DNA of 64,000 nucleotides from Aphanothece sp. CMT-3BRIN-NPC111 (GTDB taxonomy: Bacteria; Cyanobacteriota; Cyanobacteriia; Cyanobacteriales; JAHHGU01). The notes under the pieces were generated by a model. That model did no database searches. It saw only the letters and a program-made list of their open reading frames with translations, and was not told the origin of the DNA. The DNA is taken from NCBI GenBank assembly GCA_019359765.1, contig JAHHGU010000003.1:103856-167855 (forward strand). Reading direction: 5' to 3'. The translations under genes and the position numbers were made by a program. Each line of letters begins with the position of its first letter. Position 1 is the first letter of the stretch. This document shows positions 28,696 to 37,206 of this stretch, piece by piece.

Positions 28696-28765
28696 TAATA
28701 GCTTAAGTCCACGCTTTGTGAACTGAAAGTTTTTCCTCAGCCCTCTTTTAGAGGATTTTGCTATT

Positions 28766-28789
28766 AGCCGGGGGTTTTAACCCCTGGCT
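28766..28789 (-). terminator. Hairpin downstream of pyrFE
   Basis: AGCCGGGGG pairs with CCCCTGGCT (one mismatch) around TTTTAA. It lies 35 bases beyond the pyrFE stop, in the right place to end that minus-strand transcript. It lacks a strong U run, so it may be a repeat rather than a true terminator. Confidence 0.4.
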
Positions 28790-28822
28790 TGGTAACAGAG
28801 GGAGAGAAAATGATGAGACGAA

Positions 28823-30271
28823 TCAAGGTCTATCTTGCAAGGCTCTAAACTGTTCCTCATCAATGCGCCCCGCTTGATATAGCGTTTCTGTAATTTCAGA
28901 GATAGTTAAAACCGCATGAGCCTGATAACCATTTTCTCTGAGCTTGTCTTTCACCCCTTGCTCATGATCCATAAACACCACAATGTCATGAATATTTAAT
29001 CCAGCCGATTTAAGCTTTTGCGCCCCTTCCATTGCACTTTTGCCACTGATAAGAATGTCATCCACCACCACAACAGTTTCGCCAGGATGGAAGTTACCCT
29101 CAATCAGCCGCCGAGTTCCATGAGCTTTTACCTCCTTGCGTGGAAAAATCATCGGGCGATTGAGGCGTAATGATAACCCCGTGGCAGTGGGCAAAGAACC
29201 ATAGGGAATGCCTGCAATACGGTCAAAGCTGAGGTGTTTGAGAATATCCGCATAGGCGCTAAGAATTTGATGGAAAATTTGAGGATTAGAGATAATTTTG
29301 CGTAGGTCAATGTAATAAGGAAAAGTGGCTCCAGAAGCTTGGACAAAGTTGCCAAACATAATGCAGCCGATGTCATAGAGCTGCAAAATTAAGTCGAATT
29401 GGGGGTGCTGATTTAATAAACAAACGTCGGGCATCCACAAGTCACAGGTATAACCCTCACGGATCACCTGGGTTCTCGCTTGATTAACCTCCTCGCGCAG
29501 AGACGCGATTTCCTCCCCTATATGCTTATTAATCAACATATCTAGAGGCACGGGGATGAGCAATCCGTCACCGTTGGCGTTCAAGCCAGCTGCTAGAGTC
29601 TGGGTAAGGTCGCCGCCTTCTGCCCAGATGCTACGAGCCAAGATAAATCTTTCTGGAGCAACTGCACGAATTCTAGCCAGGACATCAGGTACTGTGGTTC
29701 CTACTTCCAGACCAAGTTGTTCTGGAGTTCCCCAAGTTTTTGATTCTTTGACCACCTGCAAGTAAAGAGGAGACTCGCTTGTGGGAAACTCTTGCAAAGC
29801 TACTGCCGCGGGATTAGAAGTACAGCACAGGATAAAAACCGCCTTACCGGGGTAAACCAAAAAAGGCGCTACATGGTCTTGCCCTGCATAAGGACTCAAA
29901 GTTATAGCATCGACCTGCCACTGTGCAAAAACAGTCTGAGCTAAGATGGTGCTGGTGTTGAGATCGCCGTGCTTGGCATCCAAAATAATTGGAATATGCG
30001 CCGGGATAGCTGCCAAAGTTTGGTGAAGTAGTTCCAGCCCCTGAGCGCCCAAAGCTTCATAAAAACCGAGTGTGGGCTTATAGGCACAAACCAGATCAGA
30101 TGTTTCTGTGATGATGAATTGCAGCCATTCCCACAAGCTATTAATAATGCTTTCAGAGTCATCTGGGGAGCCGTAATGGGTGGGCATCATCTCTGGATTT
30201 GGATCGAGTCCCACAAAAAGCAAGCTTTGATTACGTGCGATCGCCCCATTCAATTTATCGAAAAAGTTCAT
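28823..30271 (-). CDS. pyrFE: Bifunctional orotidine-5'-phosphate decarboxylase / orotate phosphoribosyltransferase
   Basis: A 482-residue fusion catalysing the last two steps of UMP synthesis. Residues 1-270 are the decarboxylase (LLFVGLDPNPEMMP, catalytic ILDAKHGDLNTS, ITLSPYAGQDHVAPFL, RFILARSIWAEGGDL). Residues about 280-480 are the phosphoribosyltransferase (DRIAGIPYGSLPTATGLSL, RKEVKAHGTRRLIEGNF, PRPP motif VVVVDDILISGKSA). The order, decarboxylase first, is the form found in many cyanobacteria and the reverse of animal UMPS. It is a single gene, probably constitutively expressed. Confidence 0.95.
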   Translation of the reverse strand: MNFFDKLNGAIARNQSLLFVGLDPNPEMMPTHYGSPDDSESIINSLWEWLQFIITETSDLVCAYKPTLGFYEALGAQGLELLHQTLAAIPAHIPIILDAKHGDLNTSTILAQTVFAQWQVDAITLSPYAGQDHVAPFLVYPGKAVFILCCTSNPAAVALQEFPTSESPLYLQVVKESKTWGTPEQLGLEVGTTVPDVLARIRAVAPERFILARSIWAEGGDLTQTLAAGLNANGDGLLIPVPLDMLINKHIGEEIASLREEVNQARTQVIREGYTCDLWMPDVCLLNQHPQFDLILQLYDIGCIMFGNFVQASGATFPYYIDLRKIISNPQIFHQILSAYADILKHLSFDRIAGIPYGSLPTATGLSLRLNRPMIFPRKEVKAHGTRRLIEGNFHPGETVVVVDDILISGKSAMEGAQKLKSAGLNIHDIVVFMDHEQGVKDKLRENGYQAHAVLTISEITETLYQAGRIDEEQFRALQDRP

Positions 30272-30671
30272 CTTATATTTCTCCGAGAGACTCCCGCTGA
30301 AACGCTGCGCGTTCTAGCGGTGAGAGGTTTCTTGAGCGCTAGTTGAGTGCGGTTGCTCCTGCTGCGCCGCCAAAGATTTTCTCCATAAACTGACTACCTA
30401 ACTGTCAAAGATAGTAGATAGGGAGGGACAAGGAGGACAAGGGAAAGATCAAAGTATTATGTATGAACGGAACTTGGGATCAACCTTTTTCCCAGCATCT
30501 GACTCCACAGCCCCTATTTGTCAGGCGTTTTCACAGGCTGAGAATTTGTAAGAGCAACTTCTTTGCTGAACTTATCCCTCCTCACTAATCTCATAACAGA
30601 CTTTTACAGAGAAGGTGGCGGGTGTGGACTGAGGCACTAAGCTAGAAGAAAGAGCAATTGCATATACCCCC
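30272..30671. other. Intergenic region between divergent pyrFE and a kinase gene
   Basis: About 400 bases with no gene. It must hold two outward promoters. I see no riboswitch-like structure and no strong inverted repeat. Confidence 0.4.
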
Positions 30672-31958
30672 ATGAAAGATGAAGATAAGACCAAAGAGCA
30701 ACTCATCAACGAGTTGAGGGAGATGCGCCAGCGGCTTGTTGAATTAGAAAAATCAGAAAACAAGTTAAAGCAGGTTGAGAACGTCTTGCAGCAAGAACGG
30801 AACTTGGTTGCTAGCCTTCTCGATACAACTGACTCTTTAATCCGCAACTTTGTCGGAGCAGTCCTTGATGTCGATAATGCCTTAATCGTGGTTCTAGATC
30901 CTCAAGGGCGAATTCTCAACTTCAATACTACCTTCGAGCAGATGACGTACTACTCATCGGCTGAAGTCAGAGGTAAGTATATTTGGGATCTCGTCGCCGT
31001 TTCCGAAGATATGGAGAAGGTAAGAGCTACTATCAAGGAGATAAAGGCGGATAATAATGCAAAGCACATAGACTGCTCTTGGCTAATGAAGGATGATTTG
31101 TGCAGACAGATCTCCTGGTCATATATGACCATACAAGCTCCTAATAGCTCGGTCGATTACATTTTGGCGACTGGTGTTGACATTACCGATAAAAAGCTTG
31201 CGGAAGCAGAAATTATTGATGATCTGCAAAAGGAAAAAGATCTCAACCAGCTGAAGTCTCGCTTTGTCTCTATTGCCTCCCATGAGTATCGCACCCCACT
31301 TGCTACAATTCGCATGTCTAGCGAGTTACTTGAAAAGTACAGCCACAAGTTGAGTGAGGAGAGGAAATATCAAGAATTCAATCGCATTAAAGCTGCTGTC
31401 AACCGGATGAGTGAGTTGATTGATGACGTTCTGCTGATTACTAAAGCAGAATCCCGCTTTCAAGAGTTTAACCCAACAAACATCGATCTAGAAAAAGTCT
31501 GCGGCGATCTAGTGGAAGAAATAGAACAAAGTACTCGCAGCCATCATAAAATTGCCTTTAGCAACCACTGTTTATCTACAAAAGCTTGTATGGATGAAAG
31601 GTTGTTACGGCATATCCTGACAAATTTGCTCTCAAACGCCATAAAGTATTCACCTAAAGGTAGTACGGTTAATTTTGAACTAGCTTGTCAGGATGGAGAG
31701 GTAATATTTAAAATCAAAGACCCCGGCATTGGTATTCCTATTGAAGATCAACAACGACTTTTTGAGCCATTTCATCGCGCCAAAAATGTTGGTAAAATAC
31801 CTGGCACAGGACTTGGTCTATCAATTGTAAAAAGCTTGGTGGATTTACATCGTGGGCAAATCAACATTGAAAGTGAAATTGGCGTTGGTACGACTTTTAT
31901 AGTAACTCTTCCTTTAAATAGTGTAGTAGAAATAAATTACAAATGTGTAAATGATTGA
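30672..31958 (+). CDS. PAS sensor histidine kinase
   Basis: A 428-residue soluble kinase: N-terminal coiled coil (TKEQLINELREMRQRLVELE), one PAS/PAC domain (about 60-185: VLDVDNALIVVLDPQGRILN to YILATGVDITDKKLAE), HisKA with SHEYRTPLATIRMSSELLE and HATPase_c with NLLSNAIKYSPKGS, DPGIGIP and GTGLGLSIVKS. The phosphorylation motif is HEYRTP rather than HEFRTP. Its C-terminal half closely resembles that of the kinase at 953-3145, so the two are paralogues. No response regulator gene is adjacent, making it an orphan kinase. The signal is unknown; no heme or FMN motif was recognised in the PAS. Confidence 0.92.
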   Translation: MKDEDKTKEQLINELREMRQRLVELEKSENKLKQVENVLQQERNLVASLLDTTDSLIRNFVGAVLDVDNALIVVLDPQGRILNFNTTFEQMTYYSSAEVRGKYIWDLVAVSEDMEKVRATIKEIKADNNAKHIDCSWLMKDDLCRQISWSYMTIQAPNSSVDYILATGVDITDKKLAEAEIIDDLQKEKDLNQLKSRFVSIASHEYRTPLATIRMSSELLEKYSHKLSEERKYQEFNRIKAAVNRMSELIDDVLLITKAESRFQEFNPTNIDLEKVCGDLVEEIEQSTRSHHKIAFSNHCLSTKACMDERLLRHILTNLLSNAIKYSPKGSTVNFELACQDGEVIFKIKDPGIGIPIEDQQRLFEPFHRAKNVGKIPGTGLGLSIVKSLVDLHRGQINIESEIGVGTTFIVTLPLNSVVEINYKCVND

Positions 31959-32149
31959 AAATAAATCATTATTTTAGACAAAACTTCCCAAGTTAAGCTA
32001 AAATATCAAATTGTTTGTAATGTTAGCATTAAAAATCAACATTGCTTTTAAGATAACTATCTATTTTTGTATTTCCATTGATTGTATAGTATACCAAGAG
32101 CATAAAAAGTATTAAATACTAAGAATAAACGGAGCGATTACATCTGTAA

Positions 32150-33706
32150 ATGAAAATTAAATGGCTTACAGCAACGGGTAAACCTTTTGGTTTTATACTT
32201 CTTTTACTCAGCACCCAACTTCTCGCTGGGCAAAGAGCCACAGCCAAAAATACTTTTGGTTCGCAAACAGACAATTTTATTGTTTCGGCGGAAGCATCTT
32301 CTGGTACTCAGGCTCAATCTCCGTCAGCCATTTGCCCAGCACAGCTGGGAGACGCGATTGATGCAGTCACAAACCGCCCCCAATTTGCCCGCTCTCGTTG
32401 GGGGATTTTAATTCAAAAATTGTCCTCCTCTGACACGCTTTATGCCCGCGATCGCTCCCGCTACTTCATACCAGCCTCTAATGTAAAGTTGTTCACAACA
32501 GCAGCAGCCTTACGCCAGCTAGGCCCCCAGTTCCGGATTCGCACATCGGTTTATAGCGCCAGTGCCGATCCCAACGTGAAATCTTTGCGTCTAGTAGGAC
32601 GGGGCGACCCCAGTTTGACAGATGCCCAGTTGACAGAATTGGCACAACAGCTGAAGCGTCAGGGTTATCAGCAGGTACAGCAATTGCTTGTCTCCGATGG
32701 TTACTTTAAAGGATCAATCGTTAACCCTAGCTGGGAATGGGGAGATCTTCAGGCAAATTATGGCGCGCCAGTAAACAGCTTAATTTTGAATCAAAATGCT
32801 GTGGGGCTAACAATATTACCCCAAGCCCTGGGGCGTCCCCTACGGCTGGGCTGGGATGATCCCATAGGCGGCAGTGGGTGGCAGCTGGAAAATAATACAG
32901 TAACATCTGCACCAGGGTCACAGGCGTCTCTTGAGACTATGGGTTTCGTGGGCAAGCCAGTATTGCGAGTTACAGGTCAGCTGCCTGTTGGTGCTGAACC
33001 TAATACGGTTTCTCTAGCGGTTCTTGACCCAGCGGAATATTTTTTACGGCACCTTCAGGCAGCACTGGCATTACAGCAAATTAATGTTACACAGGCACGG
33101 GTGGTGTCTAGCCCAGAGACTGGTAATCAACGGGAATTGGCAGCAGTTGAATCTCCGCCGCTTGCCGCTTTGTTGATGGAGACTAACCAAAACAGTAATA
33201 ATCTCTATGCAGAGGCGTTATTGCGATCGCTTGGTGCCACAAAAACAGGGGCAGCGAATGTTTCGCCTGTACAGAATTCTGCTTCAGAAGGCTTGGCTGT
33301 TGTCAAACAAACATTAACTGCATTAGGCGTTGACCCAAAAAGCTATATCCTGGCTGATGGTTCTGGGCTTTCTCGTCATAATTTGGTCACTCCAGATGCG
33401 ATCGCGCAAACTTTAAAGGCAATGGCACAGTCCCCAACGGCAGAAGCTTACCGGGCGTCTCTTCCAGTTGCTGGTGTTAGCGGCACGCTACAAAATCGCT
33501 TTCGCAATACTCCAGCCCAAGGTATTCTCCAAGCGAAGACAGGAACAATGAGCGGCGTTGTAGCTTTGTCGGGCTATCTAAATCCCCCAGGTTATCAACC
33601 GCTAGTTGTTAGCATTATCGCCAATCAATCCGACCTGCCTGCTGCAACAACACGTCAAGCAATTGATGAAATTGTTCTGCTTCTGACTCGCTTGCACCGT
33701 TGTTAA
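32150..33706 (+). CDS. dacB: D-alanyl-D-alanine carboxypeptidase/endopeptidase (PBP4 type)
   Basis: A 518-residue exported peptidase of family S13, which trims or cleaves peptidoglycan cross-links in the periplasm. A signal peptide is present (GFILLLLSTQLLAGQRATA). The three active-site motifs are visible: SxxK in FIPASNVKLFTTAAAL, SxN in NQNSNNLYAEALLR and KTG in ILQAKTGTMSGVVALSGYL. The middle domain insertion of class C low-mass PBPs separates the first two motifs. It is preceded by 190 AT-rich bases and followed by a transposase relic. Nothing indicates an operon. Confidence 0.93.
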   Translation: MKIKWLTATGKPFGFILLLLSTQLLAGQRATAKNTFGSQTDNFIVSAEASSGTQAQSPSAICPAQLGDAIDAVTNRPQFARSRWGILIQKLSSSDTLYARDRSRYFIPASNVKLFTTAAALRQLGPQFRIRTSVYSASADPNVKSLRLVGRGDPSLTDAQLTELAQQLKRQGYQQVQQLLVSDGYFKGSIVNPSWEWGDLQANYGAPVNSLILNQNAVGLTILPQALGRPLRLGWDDPIGGSGWQLENNTVTSAPGSQASLETMGFVGKPVLRVTGQLPVGAEPNTVSLAVLDPAEYFLRHLQAALALQQINVTQARVVSSPETGNQRELAAVESPPLAALLMETNQNSNNLYAEALLRSLGATKTGAANVSPVQNSASEGLAVVKQTLTALGVDPKSYILADGSGLSRHNLVTPDAIAQTLKAMAQSPTAEAYRASLPVAGVSGTLQNRFRNTPAQGILQAKTGTMSGVVALSGYLNPPGYQPLVVSIIANQSDLPAATTRQAIDEIVLLLTRLHRC

Positions 33707-33711
33707 CCTAG

Positions 33712-33861
33712 ATGGCCCAACGAGCCAAAGCCCATTCTTCTTGCTACCAAGATGGCGCATCCTTCCATCGCTCGAAAGCTGTACAAGAGTATTGGCAACA
33801 GTGGCAGGAGATGGGCTTATTCATTTTCTTCTTCCCGCCCAAAGTGACACAAGAGAGTTAA
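33712..33861 (+). pseudogene. IS630-type transposase remnant
   Basis: A 49-codon frame six bases after the dacB stop reads SFHRSKAVQEYWQQWQEMGL then FIFFFPPKV. In IS630 transposases the second catalytic Asp region (DNAPIHRSK) is followed by GLFIFFLPPYSPHLN and the catalytic Glu. Here the Asp is already changed (DGASFHRSK) and the segment after FPP is lost. It is a different IS630 subgroup from the full element at 23 kb. Confidence 0.65.
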
Positions 33862-34108
33862 GTTGCGATCGCCGAAGGCGGGTCTTCGACCATCGCGCAG
33901 CGTCTTCGTAGGAGAATCGCCTCCCCTAGTTCTCCCCGATTACTCTCTAACTTGAAAAACATCAAGTCAAAAGCCTGCATCAACATCCTAAAAATTAATT
34001 TGGCAGCACCCGAACTAAACAAGCGAGTCATCCTACTCCCAAACTTATGCTCATGCGATGCATCGCTTTTTCAGCCAATCTATCAACTTGCAATTAAGGA
34101 GAATTTAT

Positions 34109-35512
34109 ATGCCGTTTTTGATTACCAAAACCCAGTTGAGTTCGCGATTTATTACCCAAATGGTAGCTTGTGGTTTGACCTTAGGAACTCTACTGCCAAC
34201 GCCTACTCAGGCACAGACTCAGGGTTGGAATTTTGAACCCTCTACAATGACTAATGTCAATGGTACCCTATTCTTTCGTGCCTATAACCCAACTACTGGG
34301 TGGGAACTGTGGAAGAGTGATGGCACTACTGCTGGCACCACTATGGTCAAGGATATCTATCCGGGGAGTAGTAATTCTTCCCCATCTAATCTGACCAACG
34401 TCAATGGCACTCTACACTTTCGTGCCTATAACCCAACAACTGGTAACGAGTTGTGGAAGAGTGATGGCACTACTGCTGGCACTGTTTTGGTCAAGGATAT
34501 CTATCCGGGGAGTAATAGTTCTTCCCCCTTTAATCTGACCAATGCTAATGGCACTCTATACTTTAATGCCTACAGCCCGACAACGGGCAGCGAGTTATGG
34601 AAGAGTAATGGCACAGCTATTGGGACTGTCTTAGTTAAAGACTTAGTTCCAGCTTCTGGAAGTTCTCATCCAGAGAACTTGATCAACGTCAATGGCACTG
34701 TATACTTTCGTGCCTACAACTCAACAATTGGTAGCGAGTTGTGGAAGAGTGATGGCACTACTGCTGGCACTGTCTTAGTCAAAGACTTAGTTCCCGGCTC
34801 TAGTAGTTCTTACCTGTATAACCTGACTAGCATTAATAACTCCCTTTACTTTACTCTCAACAACTCAACAAATGGTACTGAGCTATGGAAGAGTAATGGT
34901 ACTGACGCCAGCACTGTCCTAGTTAAGGACATCAATCCAGGTTCTGGTGCTTCTAGCCCGTCTTACCTAACCAACCTTAATGGCTCCCTATACTTTCGTG
35001 CCTACAACCCAACAACTGGTAACGAGTTGTGGAAGAGTAATGGCACTAGTGCTGGCACTGTCGCAGTTAAGGACATCTATCCAGGTTCTAATAGTTCTAC
35101 TCCGTCTTACCTGACTAACGCCAATGGTACCCTGTACTTTAGTGCTAACCAGTCAATGACTGGTAGCGAGTTGTGGAAGAGTGATGGCACTAGTGGTGGC
35201 ACTGTTTTGGTCAAGGATATCCTTCCCGGGTCAGGTAGTTCTAGCCCATCTTACTTGACTAACGTTAATGGCACTGTGTACTTCCGTGCCTACAACCCAA
35301 CAACTGGTAACGAGTTGTGGAAGAGTGATGGCACTAGTGGTGGCACTGTTTTGGTCAAGGATATCCTTCCCGGGTCAGGTAGTTCTACCCTGTATAACCT
35401 AACTAACGTCAATGGCACCCTGTACTTTGGTGTTTATAATCAAACAACTTCTAAATATGATCTCTGGAAGAGTAACGGGACTGGCGCTAGCACTGTCAAA
35501 ATTTATCCATAA
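34109..35512 (+). CDS. Secreted ELWxxDGT-repeat protein
   Basis: About 467 residues. The start is ATG 34109, preceded by AAGGAG at a good distance; the longer frame from 34058 lacks such a site. A signal peptide ends near TPTQAQ. The mature protein is nine tandem copies of a 48-residue unit with the core ELWKSDGTTAGTVLVKDIYP and a second half NLTNVNGTLYFRAYNPTTGN. Repeats of this kind build beta-propeller-like surface or secreted proteins. The DNA units (144 bp) are very similar, notably copies 7 and 8, which suggests recent duplication or gene conversion. Function unknown; a cell-surface or adhesive role is inference. Confidence 0.85.
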   Translation: MPFLITKTQLSSRFITQMVACGLTLGTLLPTPTQAQTQGWNFEPSTMTNVNGTLFFRAYNPTTGWELWKSDGTTAGTTMVKDIYPGSSNSSPSNLTNVNGTLHFRAYNPTTGNELWKSDGTTAGTVLVKDIYPGSNSSSPFNLTNANGTLYFNAYSPTTGSELWKSNGTAIGTVLVKDLVPASGSSHPENLINVNGTVYFRAYNSTIGSELWKSDGTTAGTVLVKDLVPGSSSSYLYNLTSINNSLYFTLNNSTNGTELWKSNGTDASTVLVKDINPGSGASSPSYLTNLNGSLYFRAYNPTTGNELWKSNGTSAGTVAVKDIYPGSNSSTPSYLTNANGTLYFSANQSMTGSELWKSDGTSGGTVLVKDILPGSGSSSPSYLTNVNGTVYFRAYNPTTGNELWKSDGTSGGTVLVKDILPGSGSSTLYNLTNVNGTLYFGVYNQTTSKYDLWKSNGTGASTVKIYP

Positions 35513-35530
35513 CTTATAAGTAGCTCCACC

Positions 35531-35610
35531 TAATTATTTGTAGGATGGGTAGAGCGCTCTTGGTTACCCATAAACCCCTTGAGATGGTTGGGTTTCGTTC
35601 CTCAACTACA
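35531..35610. repeat. Interspersed repeat copy (GTAGGATGGGTAGAGCGC family)
   Basis: Begins TAATTATTTGTAGGATGGGT, as at 13950-14060, with the TACCCAT hairpin arm and GGTTGGGTTTCG downstream. It lies just after the ELWxxDGT gene's stop. The second half diverges from the first copy. Confidence 0.7.
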
Positions 35611-35799
35611 GGGGGTCAGGGTTGCGTCAGATTACCTGATAGTTCCTGAATTTTTTGCCGTACTCCTGATATAGAAAGACCCTGAAACGCTTGAGCTTCT
35701 TTTCTTACGAATTTTACACGCCCTGAAGCATAACCGACTACTTGAAATACACCTGGCTTTGCAGAAGGTTTAAATAACTTGTCTCATACTGTGAGAAGT

Positions 35800-36003
35800 C
35801 TAACTCAACTTACAGTCTGTGATACCTGCAATTCTTGTGTTAGGGTCATAGTAATCCTTCAAAATTACTTGATTAGCGCTTTTATCGCTAGTAGGAATAA
35901 AGTCAAATTCTGGCTTATTGAATTTTGTGCGTGCGTTATCAATAGCTGTTATGTAGGATGAATGAAATGTATCTTTTCGATAATCGTAGGTATCAGCATT
36001 TTG
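35800..36003 (-). pseudogene. Possible gene remnant
   Basis: On the minus strand an open stretch without a good start reads NADTYDYRKDTFHSSYITAI, DNARTKFNKPEFDFIPTSDK and DYYDPNTRIAGITDCKLS. A stop (36004-36006) interrupts a coherent upstream part (DCVAIR). The composition looks like real protein, perhaps secreted, but I recognise no family. It lies in a 650-base gap otherwise lacking genes. Confidence 0.35.
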
Positions 36004-36166
36004 TCAGCGAATAGCTACGCAATCAAAGCAAAAAACTCTGTGCGCTGATGCTTCAGGAACCAAAATAAATGGTGCAAATCCAGAAAAAAGTGGGAGTGGA
36101 CTCAAGCGTTTAAACGAGAGTCCGTGTAGCCGTGCCTAGACGGCGTTAGGCTGCGTAAGTTTTATT

Positions 36167-37156
36167 TCAGTAACCGCCTTCTTCTTCGTATTCCGGTTGT
36201 TTAGTTTTTTCAGGGAGGTTGAGCTTAGGAGCTTTGTAAGGTTGAGGCTTAACGTCGTCAGCCCAAGCATCTCCTTCTACTACTACGTCGTCTTCGTAAT
36301 CGTATTCCTCTTCGTCGGGTTCGGGTTGAGCATAAGCTTGCTTCTTATACTGATGTCGCCTTGAGGTATCTGTTGATGCTGCGCTCCAGTTATCCTCTTC
36401 TACGTCCTCTTCATAGTAAATTGATTCCGACTGCCGCCGAAGCTGTGGCTGAGGCCGTGGTTCTTCCCAATCATCCTCATTCCAGGAATCTTGAACCACA
36501 GTTGTAGAAGTGCGAATTTTTGTTGGTGTGTTAATGGGGATTCCAGTTCCTAGTTGATTATCTGGTCGAACTTGCGGCGTCAAGTAAGCTTCATCTTCGT
36601 CGCGTTCCCAAGGCGCTCTGCTGATGCCTAGGCGCTCCATAATTCCTACTGTTAGCTGATTGAGCCGCTCTTCGGAGCCTTCAAACACTATCAATCGATT
36701 TGGACCTGAGCTAACGATTTCCTCAATTGGCAGCTCATAGGTACTAAGAACTTGGTCGGGAATTTGCGGAATCCCTATAGAAGCAATGATTAAGGAGGAA
36801 ACTTTGCCGTTATTAACGTTGTACTTGAAGCCACGCACTCGTCCCAACAGTTCCCCGGTTTCTGTGATCACTTCGCTGTTGATGAGGTTGCTGTAGGCAT
36901 CAACGTCAATGTCTTCAATGATGTTTTCATCATCAACTAAGATGACATCGCCCATTTGACGGATGCTGCTGAGGAACATATATCGAGGCATCCCAGCTAT
37001 CGAGATCAGGTTATCTCGTAAACCGAGAGCCACAACTTCCCGCCTGTCAATGTCTACCAATAGCTCCTTAACGACTCCCAGCCGCTTAGCGCTGTCGAGA
37101 GTAACAACTGGTGTATTTATGATGTCGGAGCGGTGACTGATTTGTTCAAATGTCAT
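36167..37156 (-). CDS. PRC-barrel domain protein with acidic C-terminal tail
   Basis: A 329-residue protein with two PRC-barrel-like domains: one at about 10-90 (RSDIINTPVVTLDSAKRLGV, VKELLVDIDRREVVALGL) and one at about 95-175 (INSEVITETGELLGRVRGFK, VSSLIIASIGIPQIP). The second half is low-complexity and acidic (EEDVEEDNWSAAS, DEEEYDYEDD), probably disordered. PRC-barrels act as small adaptor modules in photosynthetic reaction-centre and RNA-processing proteins. It follows smc on the same strand with a 50-base gap, so co-transcription with smc is likely. The specific function is unknown. Confidence 0.85.
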   Translation of the reverse strand: MTFEQISHRSDIINTPVVTLDSAKRLGVVKELLVDIDRREVVALGLRDNLISIAGMPRYMFLSSIRQMGDVILVDDENIIEDIDVDAYSNLINSEVITETGELLGRVRGFKYNVNNGKVSSLIIASIGIPQIPDQVLSTYELPIEEIVSSGPNRLIVFEGSEERLNQLTVGIMERLGISRAPWERDEDEAYLTPQVRPDNQLGTGIPINTPTKIRTSTTVVQDSWNEDDWEEPRPQPQLRRQSESIYYEEDVEEDNWSAASTDTSRRHQYKKQAYAQPEPDEEEYDYEDDVVVEGDAWADDVKPQPYKAPKLNLPEKTKQPEYEEEGGY

Positions 37157-37206
37157 TGGAGGTAGAATCCCGATCTCGAATTCTATAAATATTAATATTA
37201 ATCAAA

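Noticed and set aside
34058..34108. Earlier start for the ELWxxDGT protein
   Set aside because: It would hide the signal peptide and ignores the AAGGAG site before ATG 34109.
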